A stretch of DNA of 64,000 nucleotides from Cryptomeria japonica (GCF_030272615.1 NW_026728906.1:1-64000); one strand, 5' to 3'; positions 11,441 through 25,233 are shown, counted from the first letter of the stretch. Made by a program: numbers and translations. Notes: generated by a model from the sequence alone, not told the origin.

Positions 11441-11660
11441 TTAATTTTCAATCTTTGGAATATGATGAGGACATACTGATGTCCAAAACAGATGCTATGA
11501 ATGGCACAAGAGGACGCCAATAACCCTAAAATGATAGTTTTATTCAACGGTTAATTTTCAATCTTTGGAATATGATGAGGACATGCTGATGTCCAAAACA
11601 GATGCTATGAATGGCACAAGAGGACGCCAATAACCCTAAAATGATAGTTTTATTCAACGG
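11441..11660 (-). repeat. 110-bp direct duplication with twin poly(A) signals, GLP 3' flank, unit 1
   Basis: Copies at 11441-11550 and 11551-11660 abut with no spacer and differ at one base (A at 11475, G at 11585). Read on the gene strand, each ends with an AATAAA signal, at 11649-11654 (64 bp after the stop codon) and at 11539-11544. Each also has a 6-bp stem, GGACAT/ATGTCC, with a 4-nt loop. The single difference between the copies lies in this loop. The duplication probably sets the 3' end of the GLP transcript and offers two cleavage sites. Confidence 0.85.
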
Positions 11661-11717
11661 TGAGAAAAAAGAATTGGGAAAGACGGTCTTCATTGGGAGA
11701 CCTCTTGTTTGTTTTGT

Positions 11718-12478
11718 TTAGTATGCGAATTTCTTTTGAATGTAATTCACCAGTTCCTGGGTGATGCGGAAGGCCTTGCTCAAAACGGAATCGGGGAGAG
11801 GGGGATTCGCCGCAAACAGAGAATTGGCGATTGTCTGAACTCCGGGAAACTGGCTGCTCAATCCAGCTATGGCCACTGCATTTTCATGCCCCACATTCTG
11901 CTGGAAATGAACAAGTGCCTTTGGAAACACAAACACATCTCCCTTCTCCAAAGTTTTGCTGAAAAATTTGTTGCTGGTGTCAATGAAACCCACAAGAAGC
12001 TGGCCTTCCAGTAAAACAAGAACTTCGGTGGCTCTTGGGTGTGTGTGAGGAGGATTTATTCCACCCACTGCGTAGTCGATGCGGACCAACGATATTCCAA
12101 ACGTATTGAGGCCTGGTATCTGTTTAACGTTCGCCATCGTTACGTTGGAGCCCACATCATTGTCGGTGTTCCCTGCCTGCCCAAGTCCCCGGAAGAAGAA
12201 ATCGTTTGCTGAAACTTGCATTGGGTCTTTGCAAACGAACCCGTTCACCAAAACTGTTTAAAACAAGATCAAATCAATCTGTCTGTTAGTAACTCGACTC
12301 GTCTAATAAGCAAATCATTATCATTGTTTATGTATAAATATTCTCACTCACCGTTGCTTTCCTCATCTGCAACGCAGAAATCTTGCAAGGGATCCGGATC
12401 CCCTGCCATGACCCTGTCGCTGTAACAGCATATCAACAGAAAAAGTCCCAACGTGAAGTAAATCATGCGGTTAGCCAT
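11718..12478 (-). CDS. GLP: Germin-like protein, secreted cupin (2 exons), unit 1 copy
   Basis: Exon 1 is 12352-12478 and exon 2 is 11718-12253. They are joined across a 98-bp GT-AG intron (12254-12351) with donor GTGAGT and a branch-point-like TTACTAAC at 12285-12292. The spliced product is 220 residues, the usual GLP length. Residues 1-25 form a signal peptide with probable cleavage after V-M-A25. C35 (in QDFCVAD) and C50 (in FVCKDP) are the conserved germin disulfide pair. N79-V-T is an N-glycosylation sequon. Germin box [16 protein letters not shown], supplies metal ligands H112, H114 and E119. Box [18 protein letters not shown] (146-162), supplies H158. Family members form cell-wall hexamers that bind manganese; several have superoxide dismutase activity and true germins have oxalate oxidase. 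The exact activity here cannot be read from sequence. A155 sits where the PXG motif usually has Gly. The start codon has a good plant context (ACAATGGC). Frame and metal ligands are intact, so this is probably functional. Confidence 0.95.
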
Positions 12479-12541
12479 TGTAATAGAAACGCAGACACAA
12501 GAGATCAGGATATGAATGTCTATTACAAACCCATTACACGC

Positions 12542-12549
12542 TTTATATA
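12542..12549 (-). promoter_or_regulatory. TATA box of unit 1 GLP
   Basis: TATATAAA on the minus strand, ending 64 bp before the ATG at 12478. A start site about 30 bp downstream would give a 5' leader of roughly 35 nt. The position and match suit a plant core promoter. Confidence 0.8.
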
Positions 12550-12585
12550 GCCCAAACCATAACTCTCCGCAAAGACTAATTCATC

Positions 12586-12641
12586 TTGACTCCGTATATT
12601 TCACGGATCCTTCCAGAGTTGTTGCTCTTTTCCTTACGTCA
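12586..12641. promoter_or_regulatory. Possible defence-type promoter elements upstream of GLP
   Basis: A W-box, TTGACT, is at 12586-12591 on the plus strand, about 108 bp before the GLP ATG. TTACGTCA, whose reverse complement TGACGTAA contains the TGACG core bound by TGA-class bZIP factors, is at 12634-12641, about 156 bp before the ATG. Both motif types are common in stress-inducible plant promoters. Such short motifs also occur by chance, so function is only suggested. The same sites recur in every unit. Confidence 0.35.
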
Positions 12642-15287
12642 CACTAAGTCTTACTGCATGTGGTTGTCTCGCCTGCTACCGCAGATGTATTCTCACCATC
12701 CTTTCATTAACGTTGAAATTTTCTATCTTCTCCCTGCCCTGCTGCGTATGCCTATCTCAAGATCAACTTACCTCCTGCCTTACACGTATTCTCGCCATCG
12801 CCATCATTTTAGTAATGTGGAATTGTTTAGACTTAATTGGAACGGTGGGCTTCTTCAAAGGAAACAATATATAAATCTTTCTCCACCGTGGGAGAATCGG
12901 TATGAGAGGAAAGTTTCTTTCTTGGAGTTGGATATTGGCCTAAAGACTGTCCATGCTTTGTACCCTTTTTCAATGAGATTTTTATCTCTCGTCATTTAAA
13001 TTAATTTATGTTATTCAATGTTTATTTCTCAGATTGTCTATGTTCTAGGACAGAAAAACATTGCTCAAAATAACTTATGTTCATTTACTTTACATTGAAT
13101 GCGTTGATTAGAATATCTATTTCACATCCATCTACAATTTTGAAGTCAAGTAGGTGTATTACTTTTCTTTAGCAGTTTTGGAGACCTAAATTATAGGTTT
13201 AAGACAACATATGCAAACATAAGAACCAATTTATGGAGGATAAATGTATAAGAAGATAGATTTTGGAGAGGTATTCTACAAGAAAAAAAACTTTTTGGTG
13301 GTGTTGAGAATCCCATCTTGGAAGAGACCATGTTGTCCAAGGGATCTAGTATTTAGAATTATTTAAGATCGTTTTATTTTTCCAAACCCTAGAGGGTAGA
13401 TGGGTAGCGGAAATAGAATCCGGTTTTGACATTACAATTCACTAGAATCCATCACCTCTATAAGATATAACCTTATTAAGACGTTGATGTCTGATTTTCA
13501 GAATGTCATGGGTGAGTAGTTTGAATGCATCTTGAACTACCTTGGGTCAAGGTACAACAGTGACTAAAAATCGTACCGCTTCCAATACTCATAACTATAA
13601 TGAATGTAAACCGCGATATTTTAGAGAAAAGAGCCTTCATTCTCAAACTGTTGATGGGTGCGAAAACATTGCTCACGTTGCGTTGAGTGCGTTGCTTAGA
13701 TTGTCTCTTTCACATCCATCTACAGTTGAACTCGGCCAAAATTTAATCTTTAGGTGAGTGTGTTGTTGTAAATGAAGTGCATTGTTGTAAATGAAGTAGG
13801 TGTCTTTTCTAGCAGTTTTGGAGATCAAAATTTTACCTTTAGGTGAGTGAATTCTCTTTAATAAAGTAGGTTTACTACTTTTTCTAATGTTTGAGATCTG
13901 TCTATTTCCATTTTTCGACACCAAAACTTTTCGTCCAGTTGACTGCATTGTCCTCTCGATTCTCCTTTTAACAAAGTACATACAGTTGATTTAGATGATT
14001 TATTTTTTATTATTTTTGTGAGATATATGTTTATTTAATATTTTTTTTAACTTAATGTTTTGATGAATTAGTTGTTTGGGGTAACTAAATAGGAAAATAT
14101 AATATTAAAGATTATTTTTTTCCTCTTACTTCAATCAAATATATGAGAAAAGTATTTCATATTGATTAGACATTTCATTTTATTTATTTTTATTTATATT
14201 GATTGAATTTTCTTTTCTTTTATATCAAATAATATGACAATTATAAATAGTTTATAAAAAATATTCAATTTGAGAAGTAAAAAATGCGTTAAAAGTGATA
14301 TATTGGGATGATTCTTGGTTGGGAAACGTTTAGTTCCATGATCCCTTGTTTACCTATCAAGAATTATCTTTTTACTCTCTTTGGATAAGGGTGGCTAACT
14401 AATGAACTTTTTACAATTAAGAAATCAAAGTGATCAACAATCGAATATAAGGAACAAATAGAGTGAGAGGGGGAATAAAATTCTACACCTGATCGATTCA
14501 TGATTATAATAAGTGGTTCATATTATAGAAGAGCAAGTCAATAAAATAGTTTGGTCATATTTTACGCTAGTATAATCTCAGTTTTCTTGATAACTACTCG
14601 AGTACATTTTTTTTTAATATCTCTCATAGGTTTTACCTTGTCTTTCATACCACACTCACAATCTCCAATTCCCCATTGAGTTTCCACAAATGACTAATAC
14701 GAAAGGTAAATCTACATCCATGTAAGAGAATGGACACCGGGAGTGATCTAATATTGGATGCAATTAAGTGAGGAATATTTTTTGAATGAATCCCTATACT
14801 TTTGGACCCTTTAATGACATGGTTTGCATAAGTAAGAAAATGTTTATTAATGTAGAGAGCATGGTTTTAGGTACTTTTCTATGTGGAGGTGATACAAATA
14901 GGCATGGGTAGCCTATGCGGTTACAGATGATTGTGGTTCTTCCATCAACGCTATTCTCTTTTTTATTGAATGATATGGTGTAATAGAAAAGTCAAGAATA
15001 TACAACTAGCAATTGCACCTTGGTGTGCAATATGTACGCCGAATAGATGTGGAATGATTATTAAAAAAAATTGATCTATTTTTTCATATATTTGTGCAAC
15101 ACGTGAGATAAATTAGCAAACCATTTAGTAAATGATATTATTTATTCAACAAAGGTCTCAACATTTGAAAAAATTATAGATCCAAATCAACTATGCATCT
15201 ACTTAAACGGACAAATGCAATCAAACAAAACCCTTAAACCGGGAATATAATCGAGTTCCATTACCAATATTCTTATGTTTTGTTTGA

Positions 15288-15958
15288 AATAGGGAGAGAA
15301 GGAGAGAGGGAGATATAGGGATATAAAGAGAGAGATAGAGGAGGAAGAGTGAGGGAAAGATAAAGGAGTGAGGAGATAGAGTTAGGCGATAAATATAGAG
15401 AGGAAGATAGAGATCGAGATTGATATAGATATGGAGAAGAATAGGGATATGGATATGAGAGGAAGAGATAAAGAGAGAGGAGAGAGAAATAGATAGAGAT
15501 AGAAGAGATAAATATATAGAGAGGGGGAGAGAGAATGAGCGAGGGATAACTTTGAATCAATTGTGCATTCATTAATACAAACCAAACATAAGTGAAAGAA
15601 AACCTTTCAATCAAAAGATAATTGAACTCCATTACCAATAGGCTCATGTTATGTTTGCAATAGTGAGAGGGGAGAGATGAATAGATAAAGAGAGCGAGAC
15701 ATGTCTGGAGATAGGGTGACAGAGGAAGAGAGAGCTAGAGATGGAAATGAAGAGAGGGAGGTGGCAAAGAAATAGATGGTTAAAGAGAGTGAGACGTGCC
15801 TAGATAGAGTGAGAGAGGATGAAAAGGACAAATAAAGAGAGATATAGTTGTAGAGGGATAAGGAGAAATTAAGATAAAGATTAGGAGATAGAAACGGATA
15901 GAAAAGAAGAGATACAAAGATACAAAAGGGGAGAGAGAGAGAGAGGGAGGGAGGGATA
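15288..15958 (+). repeat. Purine-rich GA/GATA tract, unit 2
   Basis: Same length as in unit 1 despite its low complexity. A at 15745 replaces the unit-1 G. Confidence 0.85.
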
Positions 15959-18933
15959 TTTTTGGGCCAATTTGTAATTCAAACTCGTTAATGAAGATGT
16001 TAACATAGGTTGACACCTAGTATGGTGGTTATACCTTTTGTAAATCTTTGAACCAATAGTAATAGTATTAACATAGTATTGAATTATTTGTAATTGCCAT
16101 GTATAACCTCATTTTGTGTGTTTTGTCACGTATGCACTATCCTTTAGTGCATTATCCACTTATACTTCTCAGTACATAATACATCTGAGGAATTTTGTAG
16201 ATAGAGTGGCAAGGGAAGAAGTTACATAGAAGTTGTATACTTCAACACTTCTCTTGTTTGTATTTATTTCTCACATTTGGGAGTCTTAAATTACACACTA
16301 TAATTATTTTCTCGATATCCATACTTGCCTTGCTTTAGCTTTACAAACAACCTTATGACCACACATAATAAGGTCAAGTCATCCTAAAGCCCATACAACC
16401 TTGCATCCCTCTAATGACATGTGTGGTTAATAATCACATTCTAAACTGAATTAACAATAGCTTCGATTTTATGTCCAACGACCATTAAGTTTAATTTAAT
16501 CTAAATTGTTCTATTGATCTAGATTCTCCTTTAAATAAGAATAATATTTAAGAAGTCATAAACATATAATTTAATATTAAATTTTTTAAATACATAATTA
16601 ATTATTTTAATATTATAAACTTTTAAAAGCAATAAATATTAATAGATAAAAATTTCAAAATAAATTAAAACAAATTATTTTTAAAATTCAAAATATAATT
16701 TAAAAATAATAATATATAGAACTTTTTACATTTTTAAAAATACTAAAAAATCGAACTATTTCAACAATGAGGTTTAGACCAACCATGCACTACAATTTGC
16801 AATCAACAAATAACAAATGGTATGAGCACTAAGTAATTCATCATATATCTTCGCATTTCTCCATCATAATCAGTAAAATTCAATTAACTTTGAGAAGTAA
16901 CAAGAACCCATGCAAAATGTAGAAAGACAGCACAAACATCCACCATATCTTCAACAAAACTTATGTATTAATTTCAACAAGTCTTGGAAACAATCTCTAG
17001 CTTCCTCCTCCTACTCTACTTTCTAACAGTTCTGCTCTACTCTATTATCCACCTATTAACCTTTAAAAATGAGAAGGCAAACCTTATATAGAAGTCTTGA
17101 TACAAATGAATGTCCGAGATTGATTTGAATTTAATGGCCGAGATTTAACCATGAAACCCTAATTAGGGCTAGTTATAACAACAACCACTTTAACCAATGA
17201 GAAAACTACAACACTTTGGGCACATGTCCCTCTTTGAATGTGGATCAATGAGAAATGAGATTAGGTACATTGAATAATATTTGATGTAATGCCATATGTC
17301 ACTTGCTCCTCCTTTGATGAGTTAGGTTCAATACACCTACAAGAACTGACTTGGCATCACTGAATTGGTCTATGATGATCAAGCACCACCTTAGCTTGCA
17401 TGTCTCCCTAGCAATATGTCGACACTCAACATCATCCAATTGCTTGATGTGATGGTTCATATTCTCAAATTGCATCCTCTTGAAAATCAAGTTTCTAGCT
17501 TTGATTAACTCTTCTAAAACTATTTATAACATGTAATTTTTTTCATATCAGTTATCTTTTTCTTGAATAATATTTTAGGAGATTGACAAAATACCTAGGT
17601 TTACATTTATTATACTTTTAGTATTGTTATCTATTCTTTCATTGTGGTAGATGTAAAATGTTTCTATCATAATTTTGTGGGATACATATATGACTAATCC
17701 ATTACAATACAAGGAACATTTTGGAGCACCAACAACAACTACGTATTTAGACTTTGTTAGTGTATCTGAATGTTCCTTCTAGATAAATTTTAGAGTTGAT
17801 ATTAGCTTGTTAGGATGTTGGTTTCTTGGGATTCTATGCCTGTGTGTGATGACATTTCATTATATTAATTAAAATATTTCTAATTGATAGAGTTTCTATT
17901 TTATTTATGATTTTAATATACATATTTATATAATTTATAAAAAACTTTTCAATAAAATATTTAATATATTTATAAAAATCTTTATCATAATAATGTATAT
18001 TTAATTCAAATAAAAATTTCTATCTTAATTTGTTTTAAATTTAATGAAAAATAAATAAATAAGTATAAATTATTTTGTAATTTATGAAATAGGCTCATGA
18101 CAATAACTGCATAGTTACTCTCTAGTTGGTATGATGTCAAAAAAATTAGATGCACGTAACATCATTTGGCTACCAGTTGGAGGAATTGTTGAAGAGATTG
18201 TATGGTTAATTAGTAACTTATATTTCATAAGTTTTATTTTTCAAAAAGCTTTGAATGAAACCTACACTAGATGTGTGTGCATGTAACCACCCAGATGATG
18301 GAACTTTACTACATTTTGTGTAGTATAATTCACGAAATGATACTTCATCATTAAAATATGTGAACAATTTTTAAAATAACCAAATTGGAAAGAGCATAAA
18401 CAATACGGGGGCAAAAAGAACACAAAATATGCACTAGGAACTATTATTGTCTTCCTCCATAAAAGCCTCCACAAAAAAGTGCTTGTAATAGGAATAAATC
18501 TCTGGAAGCAATTATTCTCATCCAAAATTCATGTAACAAAGATTCATAGTTGACAAAGGATCTTTTCATCAGCAATGGAACAAGGGACACTATAGCCTAA
18601 AAAGGCAAACGTGACTACCAAAATAAAGTAAAACTAGATGAGGCCATGAGGCAAAACAAAATCTCCACATGCCCTCTAATGCTAGATAACTGGTCTAAGT
18701 GGTGCAAAACATGACCTTGAAGAACTCAAGTAACGGTAAAAAAAGGTTAAAAATTAGACCAAGAAGGAGTCTTGCGGCCTTGTAAATAGCCAAAATGACA
18801 TTCATGCAAGGAAAAATTAATAGAGAAAGACAAAACAGTTTTATTCAAATTGTTCAAAATTCATGCAAAAATAGATAAGCAACATATGCAACTCTAAGAT
18901 TGACCAAAAATTGATTTGATTTGACAATATTTA

Positions 18934-20451
18934 TGTTAACAACAGCCAAGAGGGAAGAATGAGAGGGGGGTGAATCAGTCTTCACCGGAATAACAAACTT
19001 TACCGCAAAACACAGATTTGATAAACTGCAGTAATAAGACAGATAAGAAAATTAATAGCACAACACACAACACTAAGATTTTGATGCGCAAAACCCAGTT
19101 AAGCGAAAAACCATGGTGGGAACCTACCCACAGTAAGATGATACTCTACAATAGTATGTGAAAATATTACAATGAGGAATGCACATGCATTCAGGCACAC
19201 TGCCTAGAGCTCACTGCTCAAATAATATTTGCTCGGAAGGCTACAACCCTTAGGGAAGTCTCACTGACTCGCAATAAGATTTGGACTACAATTCGAAAGA
19301 AATGAACGGAAAGAATAGCATCTCCAAATAGAATCTCACCACAAACTCAACATCGAAGGATACATCACATGTTCGCACACAAACCTCTCTCTGATAATGA
19401 AGACACAACATCAAACAACCAAATTACATGACTATATCACCTATATATATAATTTATCAACCTTGATAACAAGGTCGGCTAAACCCTCGACCCTCAATTA
19501 AAAAATTACATCACACGATACAAACACTGACCACCAGACCAATATAGTGGTTTACATAGCATAGCATGGTTCTAGGTCAAATTCCCAAACACATAACTCC
19601 ACCGAAAATCACGCAAAGATCAATCGCAACACGCTACACCACCAGAAATGGTGCATAACACACAAATCATCACTGGTTGATAGAAACCACCAAAAACTCA
19701 CACAACGATAAATACAGATTGCCAAAACAAATAGGACATAATTAAAAAAAATACCAGCAAGCACATTAGAATCATCCACAATAGCTGCACCAACACTACT
19801 TTTCAAATCTTCATCGGTCAACGTCTGAAAGCTAAAGAACACAACCAATCAACAACGGCCAGGAAGAAAGATAACTTGCGGAGAACCAAATCATGATTCA
19901 ACTGAAATTAAGATACACAAGACCTTCCCAAGAAATATCCCAAAATCTCAGCACCAGATCTGATCACACCAAAATATACCAGAGGATATACCGAACTCTG
20001 CGAAACAGTGATCAACAAAGCATCGCTACAAACCGGATCAGAAAATCTTCCCAATCTGCAATCACCAGAGAAAATCATAGGAATATGTTGACATCAATGA
20101 CCACAACATATCCTAGCATGACCAACAATATCGAACAATTTATGCCAAAACAACCACTTTATATCACTAGTTCAAATCAAATATCTATGCCAAAAGATCA
20201 GCCTATGCAAATTTTACCACACCAGAAAGTGCCAAAAAGCCAGCACACAAGGATCGGCTTTTTAATAAAATATCCCAAACCTTTACACATGCAGATTGAC
20301 CATAGTAAAATAATTGATCGTCTTATTAAAATTGAAGACAAATCATCTTTTAGCTAATTAAGCGCTTCCACTATCCACACAATAATGTGTTCCTAAAAAA
20401 TCGCCCTACAGTAGAGCTTCAAATTTGTCAACTTGGTCTCCATGATCAACA
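18934..20451. mobile_element. Probable solo LTR, unit 2
   Basis: Same ends and ATTTA flanks (18929-18933 and 20452-20456). No difference from the unit-1 copy seen. Confidence 0.6.
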
Positions 20452-23400
20452 ATTTAATAAAAAATATATATAATTTAAAATACACTAATCAACCATGAAA
20501 TAAAATCTCCTATTTTTATTTTATTATTTATACGATGAATTTTATAAACTTCAATTCATCGGGATTTTTAAAATCACAGTAGAAACACCTTCGGATTATC
20601 ATGTCCTCACAAGAACACAAAAATATTATGGCACAAATCCACATTCCTTTCAGATGCTCAACCTCAATCAAAACCTCTATAAATCTGCAGTCATAATTAA
20701 AATAAATTACAAACATGTGAGTACCAAAAAACTAGTGGAGCTCAAAAAAAGAAAATGCACAGATTGAGATGAATGATAAGCTCTTAATATCTTTGATCAA
20801 CTTAGGGGTGATTAAAAATACATATCTAATACAGTTCCACCTATAATATCAGATGCTATCTAGAATCATGTAATGTTTCATGGATAAGATTAACATAACC
20901 AGGCATTATTCTAACAACTAACCATCTAGCAAACTTACATAGAAGAATATTCTAGTTAGAATATCATACACTAACAACACATAGCTTGAAAAATTGGCGT
21001 AGGCTATTTTGGGTTCATGGAGGTGCGAGCAAACGTTAATCTATAGTAAGTGAAATTGCTCAAACCCACAAAAAGGTCATTTGGAGCTCGTCGATTTTGC
21101 ACAAGTCACGAGTTTTCTCTTGCACAAGTGTTTATCCTTTTGTAGACTACGGTCTTCTTCAGCATGGTTTTCTATGTGGTTTTCTTCTATTTTTTTGTGT
21201 GTGCCTGGTTTATTCGTGTGTGTACCTAATGTTCAGATTGCTTTGGAAAACCAGGTTATTTCCCCTGTTGGTGAACTTTTAACTAGCACATTTTTCAAGG
21301 ACTAGTGCACCCAACACCCCTATTTTGCTAAAATAGGCTCAACTGTTGAGAGATGAAAGTGGACCTTGTAATTTGCATGAATCTAATTTGTTTTGTTGTC
21401 CCATCACAACAAAATGTTTCGAAAAGGTGTGAACTTCATATAAACACAACTCCCTTTCCCATTCTAGGAATCAATGTACTCAATATAGAAAACCAAAAAA
21501 CCTAGTCAATCAAGCATTCAGGGAGCGAAACGATAAAGAAGTCCCAATTTGATTATTCAATCATTGAAATATATGCTATAGCAATTATGATCAAGTGTAT
21601 TATGTAATTCGTACCTAAGATAAGGTGTCATCATTTCACCATTTATCATTTGCTTAGCCTCTTTTCTTGTGGGGGCATGCATCCTATCTCATCATTATCA
21701 TTGTTGAAGAGAGAACACTAATACGCGGTTTGGATAAGGTAATCCCTTATATGAAATAACCATTTCTCCCAATTTTCTCTATCTACAGGTCCAAATCCGA
21801 TAACAAGAAAGTTAAAGAAAAGTAGACCAGACATTAGCAGGCATCACAAAACATTGATTGAACGAAAACCCTAAGAACAGGGCACCCAGCAGTCATTGAC
21901 CCATATTTTTAAGAGGCAAGTGATCAAATATTGTCGATTTCATTTTCGATCATCTCTCAATTTTCCCTCAACTTTAGACACGGATCTCCAACGTTTCTCT
22001 CTAGTACAATTAGCTTCATATTACAGTCCCAATTTCCTCTCTATGTCTCCATCTCAGATATGTCTTACTCTTTCTATATTTCATCTTGTATCTACTACAT
22101 TCTATAAAACTTAGTCATTTTACCATTGTTAGACTAGTTCATCTATAGACACTTCACTGTCTCCATCTCATGCAACAAAAGGAACAGGAACCTAATTTCG
22201 TATCCCTTCCTTAAAGACAACAACTAGTCCTATTCTTATTACTAATTATGTTGTGTCAACTAAGATCTTCTAGCTTACATTGGTCAATCGTAGGATCTTG
22301 TTTCCTCCATTTCAAGGTTTACATTGATTTATGAGATGGTATGATTATATATGCTACATAAACCAACATTTTTTAAGGTATGATCCCATATTGTATTGGT
22401 ATAAAATTGGTGGTACTGAAACCAACATTGATATAGAAAAAAATAGACATTTTTATTTCTAACGTGTTTCCATCTACATCTTTCACTTGTCTTGCAATTG
22501 TGTACATTCTCATGTAAATACCAACGATGTTATACTCGCGCCCTTTTATGCTTCATACCATAATGTGACTCCTCTAATTCCATAAGACCAGGAGTGCGCA
22601 AGGAGTGTAATGCTTCGTGTGGTTCATGTAACTAAACTCGGCTTCTATTTGTAGATATGAGCAAAGGTTGTGTTTTTATCACTTAAAATGTGCTTTATAT
22701 GTTTTCTTAAATGCTCACATATACATACTGGTGGCATAAAATGAAAGTAAGCGTGTAGGACTCAATAGAATATAAAATAGTGACTAGTGATTTAGAACTT
22801 TCCTTGGTGTAACCCAATAAAAAATATTGAAAAGAATGGAGTTGTACCCTCATCTCTAGTATCAATTAAATGCAAGATTCACAAGCCAACTTCTCAATTT
22901 GAGTCTTAAATACAAAGTGGACATTACCTAGCACTTATGTAATTTCGTACAATATTGTATTCTTGTGGAAAGAGCTTGCTTAACAATATGCTCGAGTTCT
23001 ACGCTCATTGACTAATTCTCTCCAATGACAAAACTTATGTTTCCATGAGTTGAAATCTAGAATCTCCATTTCCAAGTGTTGCACCATCTTATTACTCGAC
23101 GTTTTTCTTCATCCAAATCTATTGATTGATATCTTCATTATTTTATAGTCTCTCTTTTCAATGTCTTCCCCCAAGCTAAACTATGCAACCAAATAGCGTT
23201 CACTTCCTTGTCAACCTCAATCAAAACCTAGAATAAAAAACATGCACCTAGCTATCAAATATGGAATAAAATGCATGCACTTGTCTAAAACAAATTAGCA
23301 CTTCCCTAAATAAATCATGTAGAAAACTTTCTCCAATACCAACCGATCGATAATCAAATCGAATATTCCATTCTAATCTCACCATCGCTGATTTTTGTTC

Positions 23401-24132
23401 TCTTCACTTATGTGCCGATCCAATGCACTATGCTACTGATGTGAACATTCAGAAAGCCAAAATTGGTATCTTCTACATCTACACCTTCCACTTGTCTTGA
23501 AATTTTGTATGTGGTCAAATTTTGTGCCTACAATGTTATACATAATATTTCGCACCCCTTTGTGATTTATAACAATATGTCACCCCTGTAATACCACAAG
23601 ACTATTTAATAAAGAGTATGTTGATTGAATAAGATTTATGTATTTGAAATATGCTTCTTTTTTGTTGTGAGCATGTACTATGTTTTTCATCAACTCAAGA
23701 CATTATTGTTGCAGTTTCTTAAGAATTTGAGTATCTGCAGTAGTTGCATAGAATGAAAATGAGCAAGCTTCAAAGACATAGGTTATATAGACATCGAAGG
23801 CATGAAAGAAGAGGTCGTGAAGCTTTAGAATGAACTGATGTATGAAGCTCTATTTTATTAGATCATTTATAAATGCATGGGAAAAGTAGAAGATTATGAT
23901 ATTTGCAGATCTCACTGATAATGTATGAGTTATATCTATTATCTTATTCTTGATGGAAATGCGATTGCCAATTTCTCAATATGACGACACTTTTATCTTC
24001 TTCGTATCAATCAACAAATACCTTGAGATATTGGAAATTATATTCAAAATGCGCTTACAACTTACCTTAAAATGTGTTACAGCAAAGTGAAATTTTAATG
24101 TTGTCATCAAAGGGACAAAACGACATCAATAT

Positions 24133-24352
24133 TTAATTTTCAATCTTTGGAATATGATGAGGACATACTGATGTCCAAAACAGATGCTATGAATGGCACA
24201 AGAGGACGCCAATAACCCTAAAATGATAGTTTTATTCAACGGTTAATTTTCAATCTTTGGAATATGATGAGGACATGCTGATGTCCAAAACAGATGCTAT
24301 GAATGGCACAAGAGGACGCCAATAACCCTAAAATGATAGTTTTATTCAACGG
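24133..24352 (-). repeat. 110-bp direct duplication, GLP 3' flank, unit 2
   Basis: Same pair with the same single internal difference (A at 24167, G at 24277). The duplication therefore predates the array expansion. Confidence 0.85.
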
Positions 24353-24409
24353 TGAGAAAAAAGAATTGGGAAAGACGGTCTTCATTGGGAGACCTCTTGT
24401 TTGTTTTGT

Positions 24410-24945
24410 TTAGTATGCGAATTTCTTTTGAATGTAATTCACCAGTTCCTGGGTGATGCGGAAGGCCTTGCTCAAAACGGAATCGGGGAGAGGGGGATTC
24501 GCCGCAAACAGAGAATTGGCGATTGTCTGAACTCCGGGAAACTGGCTGCTCAATCCAGCTATGGCCACTGCATTTTCATGCCCCACATTCTGCTGGAAAT
24601 GAACAAGTGCCTTTGGAAACACAAACACATCTCCCTTCTCCAAAGTTTTGCTGAAAAATTTGTTGCTGGTGTCAATGAAACCCACAAGAAGCTGGCCTTC
24701 CAGTAAAACAAGAACTTCGGTGGCTCTTGGGTGTGTGTGAGGAGGATTTATTCCACCCACTGCGTAGTCGATGCGGACCAACGATATTCCAAACGTATTG
24801 AGGCCTGGTATCTGTTTAACGTTCGCCATCGTTACGTTGGAGCCCACATCATTGTCGGTGTTCCCTGCCTGCCCAAGTCCCCGGAAGAAGAAATCGTTTG
24901 CTGAAACTTGCATTGGGTCTTTGCAAACGAACCCGTTCACCAAAA
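24410..24945 (-). CDS. GLP: Germin-like protein, unit 2 copy, exon 2
   Basis: Second exon of the unit-2 GLP, encoding residues 43-220. It contains the complete cupin barrel, the metal ligands and the TAA stop at 24410-24412. I saw no nucleotide difference from the unit-1 exon. It joins exon 1 at 25044-25170 across the intron at 24946-25043. The reading frame is complete, so this copy is not a pseudogene. Confidence 0.94.
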
Positions 24946-25043
24946 CTGTTTAAAACAAGATCAAATCAATCTGTCTGTTAGTAACTCGACTCGTCTAATA
25001 AGCAAATCATTATCATTGTTTATGTATAAATATTCTCACTCAC

Positions 25044-25170
25044 CGTTGCTTTCCTCATCTGCAACGCAGAAATCTTGCAAGGGATCCGGATCCCCTGCCA
25101 TGACCCTGTCGCTGTAACAGCATATCAACAGAAAAAGTCCCAACGTGAAGTAAATCATGCGGTTAGCCAT
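25044..25170 (-). CDS. GLP: Germin-like protein, unit 2 copy, exon 1
   Basis: First exon (127 bp, ending in phase 1). It encodes the signal peptide and the start of the mature protein, [17 protein letters not shown]. It begins at the ATG at 25168-25170, the first in-frame ATG below the TATA box at 25234-25241. Met5 is a second in-frame ATG, but starting there would remove the basic N-terminal residues of the signal peptide. Confidence 0.93.
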
Positions 25171-25233
25171 TGTAATAGAAACGCAGACACAAGAGATCAG
25201 GATATGAATGTCTATTACAAACCCATTACACGC

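Larger units (their letters stand above)
1..12692. repeat. Tandem array unit 1 (12,692 bp)
   Basis: Position 1 matches position 12693, and the match continues without any gap into the next unit. The phase chosen here is arbitrary because the array edges lie outside the window. The unit contains one GLP gene, one probable solo LTR, one LTR remnant and one GA-rich tract. The only private variant I saw is A at 10581, where units 2-5 have G. It shares G at 7441, A at 10323, T at 10716 and T at 10998 with unit 2 only, and G at 3053 with unit 5 only. Confidence 0.97.

Noticed and set aside
11709-12014. Plus-strand open frame of 101 codons antisense to GLP exon 2
   Set aside because: A shadow of the GLP coding strand; the minus-strand frame carries all germin motifs.
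12249-12251. Apparent start of a 177-residue GLP inside the second exon
   Set aside because: The codon there is TTG. The splice acceptor at 12254-12255 and exon 1 with a signal peptide give the true N-terminus.
12586-12999. Open frame of 137 codons on the plus strand upstream of GLP (also at 25278, 37970, 50662, 63354)
   Set aside because: It overlaps the GLP promoter, has no recognisable domain and depends on a non-ATG start. Its conservation only reflects the identity of the array units.
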